DNA of 7,453 nucleotides from Massilia sp. (GTDB lineage: Bacteria; Pseudomonadota; Gammaproteobacteria; Burkholderiales; Burkholderiaceae_D): contig DNCF01000467.1 in assembly GCA_003484545.1 (NCBI GenBank), positions 1-7,453 on the forward strand, in the 5' to 3' direction. Below are positions 5,795 through 7,453 of this stretch, in pieces (position 1 is the first letter of the stretch; the number at the start of each line of letters is the position of its first letter). The position numbers and the translations under genes are program-made. Under the pieces are notes generated by a model that saw only the letters and a list, made by a program, of their open reading frames with translations, was not told the DNA's origin and made no database searches.

Positions 5795-7257
5795 ACCTCA
5801 TCAGCATGAACATGGTGACGCTGCTCTACCTGGTGGCGTCGGTCTGCTTCATCCAGGCCCTGAAAGGGCTGTCCTCGCCGTCCTCGGCGCGCGCCGGCAA
5901 CGCCTTCGGCATGACCGGGATGGCGATCGCGGTGCTCACCACCATCGCCCTGATCTTCAAGCTGCAGGCCGAGTTCGCCGAGCGCAGCGGCGGCGGCATG
6001 GGTTTCACGCTGGTGCTGCTGGGCGTGGTGGTGGGCGGCGCGATCGGCGCCTATGCCGCGAAAAAGGTCGAGATGACCAAGATGCCGGAACTGGTGGCGG
6101 CGATGCACTCGCTGATCGGCCTGGCCGCGGTATGCATCGCGATCGCCGCCGTGTCCGAACCCTGGGCTTTTAATATTGCCGAGCGTGGCGGCGCGCTGCC
6201 CTTCGGGAACCGACTGGAGCTTTTCCTCGGCACCTTTGTCGGCGCCGTGACCTTCTCCGGTTCGGTGATCGCTTTCGGCAAGCTGTCGGGCAAATACAAA
6301 TTCCGCCTGTTCCAGGGCGCGCCGGTGCGCTTCGGCGGCCAGCACATCCTGAACCTGGTGCTGGCCATCGCCATCATCGCGCTCGGCCTGATGTTCTGCT
6401 TTTCCGACGCGGTGGAGCCGGCCTGGACGCCGTTCGTGATCATGGCCGTGCTCTCGTTTGTCCTGGGCGTGTTGATCATCATCCCGATCGGCGGCGCCGA
6501 CATGCCGGTGGTGGTATCGATGCTGAACTCGTATTCGGGCTGGGCGGCGGCCGGCATCGGCTTCTCGCTGAACAACTCGATGCTGATCATCGCCGGCTCG
6601 CTGGTCGGCTCCTCGGGCGCAATCCTCTCCTACATCATGTGCAAGGCGATGAACCGCTCCTTCTTCAACGTGATCCTGGGCGGCTTCGGCGGCGAAGCGT
6701 CGAGCGATGCCGGCGGCGCCGCGCAGGAGCAGCGTCCGGTGAAATCCGGTTCGGCCGAGGACGCGGCCTTCATCCTGCAGAACGCCGAATCGGTCATCAT
6801 CGTGCCGGGTTACGGCCTGGCGGTGGCGCGCGCCCAGCACTCGGTGAAGGAACTGGTCGACAAGCTGACCGAACACGGCGTCACCGTGCGCTATGCGATC
6901 CACCCGGTGGCCGGACGCATGCCGGGCCACATGAACGTGCTGCTGGCCGAGGCCGAGGTGCCCTACGACCAGGTGGCCGAGATGGAAGACATCAACGGCG
7001 AATTCGGCCAGACCGACGTGGTGCTGGTGCTGGGCGCGAACGACGTGGTGAACCCGGCCGCCAAGGACCCGAAGTCGCCGATCGCCGGCATGCCGATCCT
7101 CGAGGCCTATAAGGCCAAGAGCATCATCGTCAACAAGCGCTCGATGGCGTCCGGCTATGCGGGCCTGGACAACGACCTGTTCTACCAGCCGAACACGATG
7201 ATGGTGTTCGGCGACGCCAAGAAGGTGATCGAGTCGATGGTGAAGGCGGTGGAGTAG
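5791..7257 (+). CDS. pntB: NAD(P) transhydrogenase, subunit beta (membrane domain II plus NADP(H)-binding domain III)
   Basis: PntB couples proton movement through the inner membrane to hydride transfer onto NADP+. At 488 residues it is slightly longer than E. coli PntB (462). Roughly the first 285 residues form eight or nine membrane helices. They include MPELVAAMHSLIG with H106 (the counterpart of E. coli His91 in the proton path) and IGGADMPVVVSMLNSYSGW with D237 (counterpart of Asp213). A flexible Gly/Ala-rich linker (about 300-320) leads to cytosolic domain III. Its motifs are VPGYGLAVARAQ (338-349), HPVAGRMPGHMNVLLAEA, GANDVVNPAA (415-424) and NKRSM (448-452), where K449-R450 should hold the 2'-phosphate of NADP. 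The ATG at 5791 has GGAG 5 nt upstream and overlaps the pntAB stop. ATGs at codons 6 and 8 are possible alternatives. No U-tract terminator follows; the next structure is the palindromic repeat. Confidence 0.97.
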   Translation: MNLISMNMVTLLYLVASVCFIQALKGLSSPSSARAGNAFGMTGMAIAVLTTIALIFKLQAEFAERSGGGMGFTLVLLGVVVGGAIGAYAAKKVEMTKMPELVAAMHSLIGLAAVCIAIAAVSEPWAFNIAERGGALPFGNRLELFLGTFVGAVTFSGSVIAFGKLSGKYKFRLFQGAPVRFGGQHILNLVLAIAIIALGLMFCFSDAVEPAWTPFVIMAVLSFVLGVLIIIPIGGADMPVVVSMLNSYSGWAAAGIGFSLNNSMLIIAGSLVGSSGAILSYIMCKAMNRSFFNVILGGFGGEASSDAGGAAQEQRPVKSGSAEDAAFILQNAESVIIVPGYGLAVARAQHSVKELVDKLTEHGVTVRYAIHPVAGRMPGHMNVLLAEAEVPYDQVAEMEDINGEFGQTDVVLVLGANDVVNPAAKDPKSPIAGMPILEAYKAKSIIVNKRSMASGYAGLDNDLFYQPNTMMVFGDAKKVIESMVKAVE

Positions 7258-7299
7258 GGGGCATGTCGGGTCGCGTCCGGTGTCCACGAAACGCAATTC

Positions 7300-7453
7300 G
7301 TAGGGTGGGCACTCCGTGCCCACGCGGAATCCCGAACAGTGGTGCGCTCGTTTGAGTGCGCGGTCCGTCCGGTCGCACGCTAACGAAAAGCGCACCACGC
7401 GGCTCGAATCAAGCCAACATAACGCGCGCTTCCGCGTGGGCACGGAGTGTGTT
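7300..7453. repeat. Composite palindromic repeat element, copy 2 (cut by right edge)
   Basis: The left arm (7300-7329) has the same unit as the element at 2242, GTAGGGTGGGCAC then GTGCCCACGCGG, but with loop TCC instead of TT. It forms a hairpin of GTGGGCAC (7305-7312) with GTGCCCAC (7316-7323). The right arm at 7430-7449 is the exact 20-bp reverse complement of 7310-7329. After it the sequence reads TGTT, departing from the expected complement of the outer end, and the window stops. The interior (7330-7429) is unrelated to that of copy 1. It contains a second nested inverted repeat, GTGGTGCGCT (7339-7348) with AGCGCACCAC (7389-7398). No coding potential is seen. It lies 42 bp after the pntB stop, so it would form a large hairpin in the 3' end of the pnt transcript. 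Confidence 0.8.

Noticed and set aside
7300..7329. Left hairpin of element copy 2 as an intrinsic terminator for the pnt operon
   Set aside because: The hairpin is stable but is followed by CGGAATCCCG and not a U-tract, so it does not fit an intrinsic terminator.
5494..7443. Very long minus-strand open frame opposite pntAB-pntB (about 649 codons)
   Set aside because: Its His/Asp/Gln/Arg-rich, repetitive composition is typical of antisense frames in high-GC DNA; it spans two well-identified genes and runs through the repeat element.
2242..7453. CRISPR array or integron attC sites for the palindromic repeats
   Set aside because: Only two paired units occur, about 5 kb apart, with no regular spacers, no cas or integrase genes and no attC core sites.

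Overview
The window is GC-rich bacterial chromosome with tightly packed genes. The protein types suggest a betaproteobacterium, probably an Oxalobacteraceae/Massilia-like Burkholderiales. This placement is inferred from codon bias, the three-gene transhydrogenase, the nudJ-mnmA pair and the CheW N-terminus; there is no rRNA or marker gene to confirm it.

Layout. (1) Positions 1-87, minus strand: the first codons of cheW, the chemotaxis coupling protein, running off the left edge. (2) 88-408: a divergent intergenic region with a 10-bp direct repeat, a possible extended -10 and a 7-bp tandem repeat. (3) 409-2232, plus strand: a cytoplasmic GAF / degenerate GGDEF / intact EAL protein, predicted to hydrolyse cyclic di-GMP. 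(4) 2242-2440: a 158-bp palindromic repeat element followed by a strong bidirectional terminator, lying between convergent genes. (5) 2463-4063, minus strand: nudJ-type Nudix hydrolase and mnmA (tRNA 2-thiouridylase), joined by an ATGA stop/start overlap. (6) 4064-4311: a divergent, partly AT-rich intergenic region with A-tracts. (7) 4312-7257, plus strand: pntAA-pntAB-pntB, the complete proton-translocating NAD(P) transhydrogenase operon in the split-alpha form. (8) 7300-7453: a second, partial copy of the palindromic element, cut by the right edge.

How the genes work together. The three pnt products form one membrane complex that uses the proton gradient to make NADPH from NADH. NudJ and MnmA form a housekeeping pair whose adjacency is also known in E. 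coli. The c-di-GMP phosphodiesterase diverges from cheW, so second-messenger and chemotaxis control of motility may share this region.

The protein-coding genes are ordinary families. The least explained structure is the pair of composite inverted-repeat elements. They share a hairpin unit, but their loop sequences differ in a way that is matched within each element. I see no CRISPR array, tRNA, rRNA, transposase or phage gene, and no protein system that looks undescribed.
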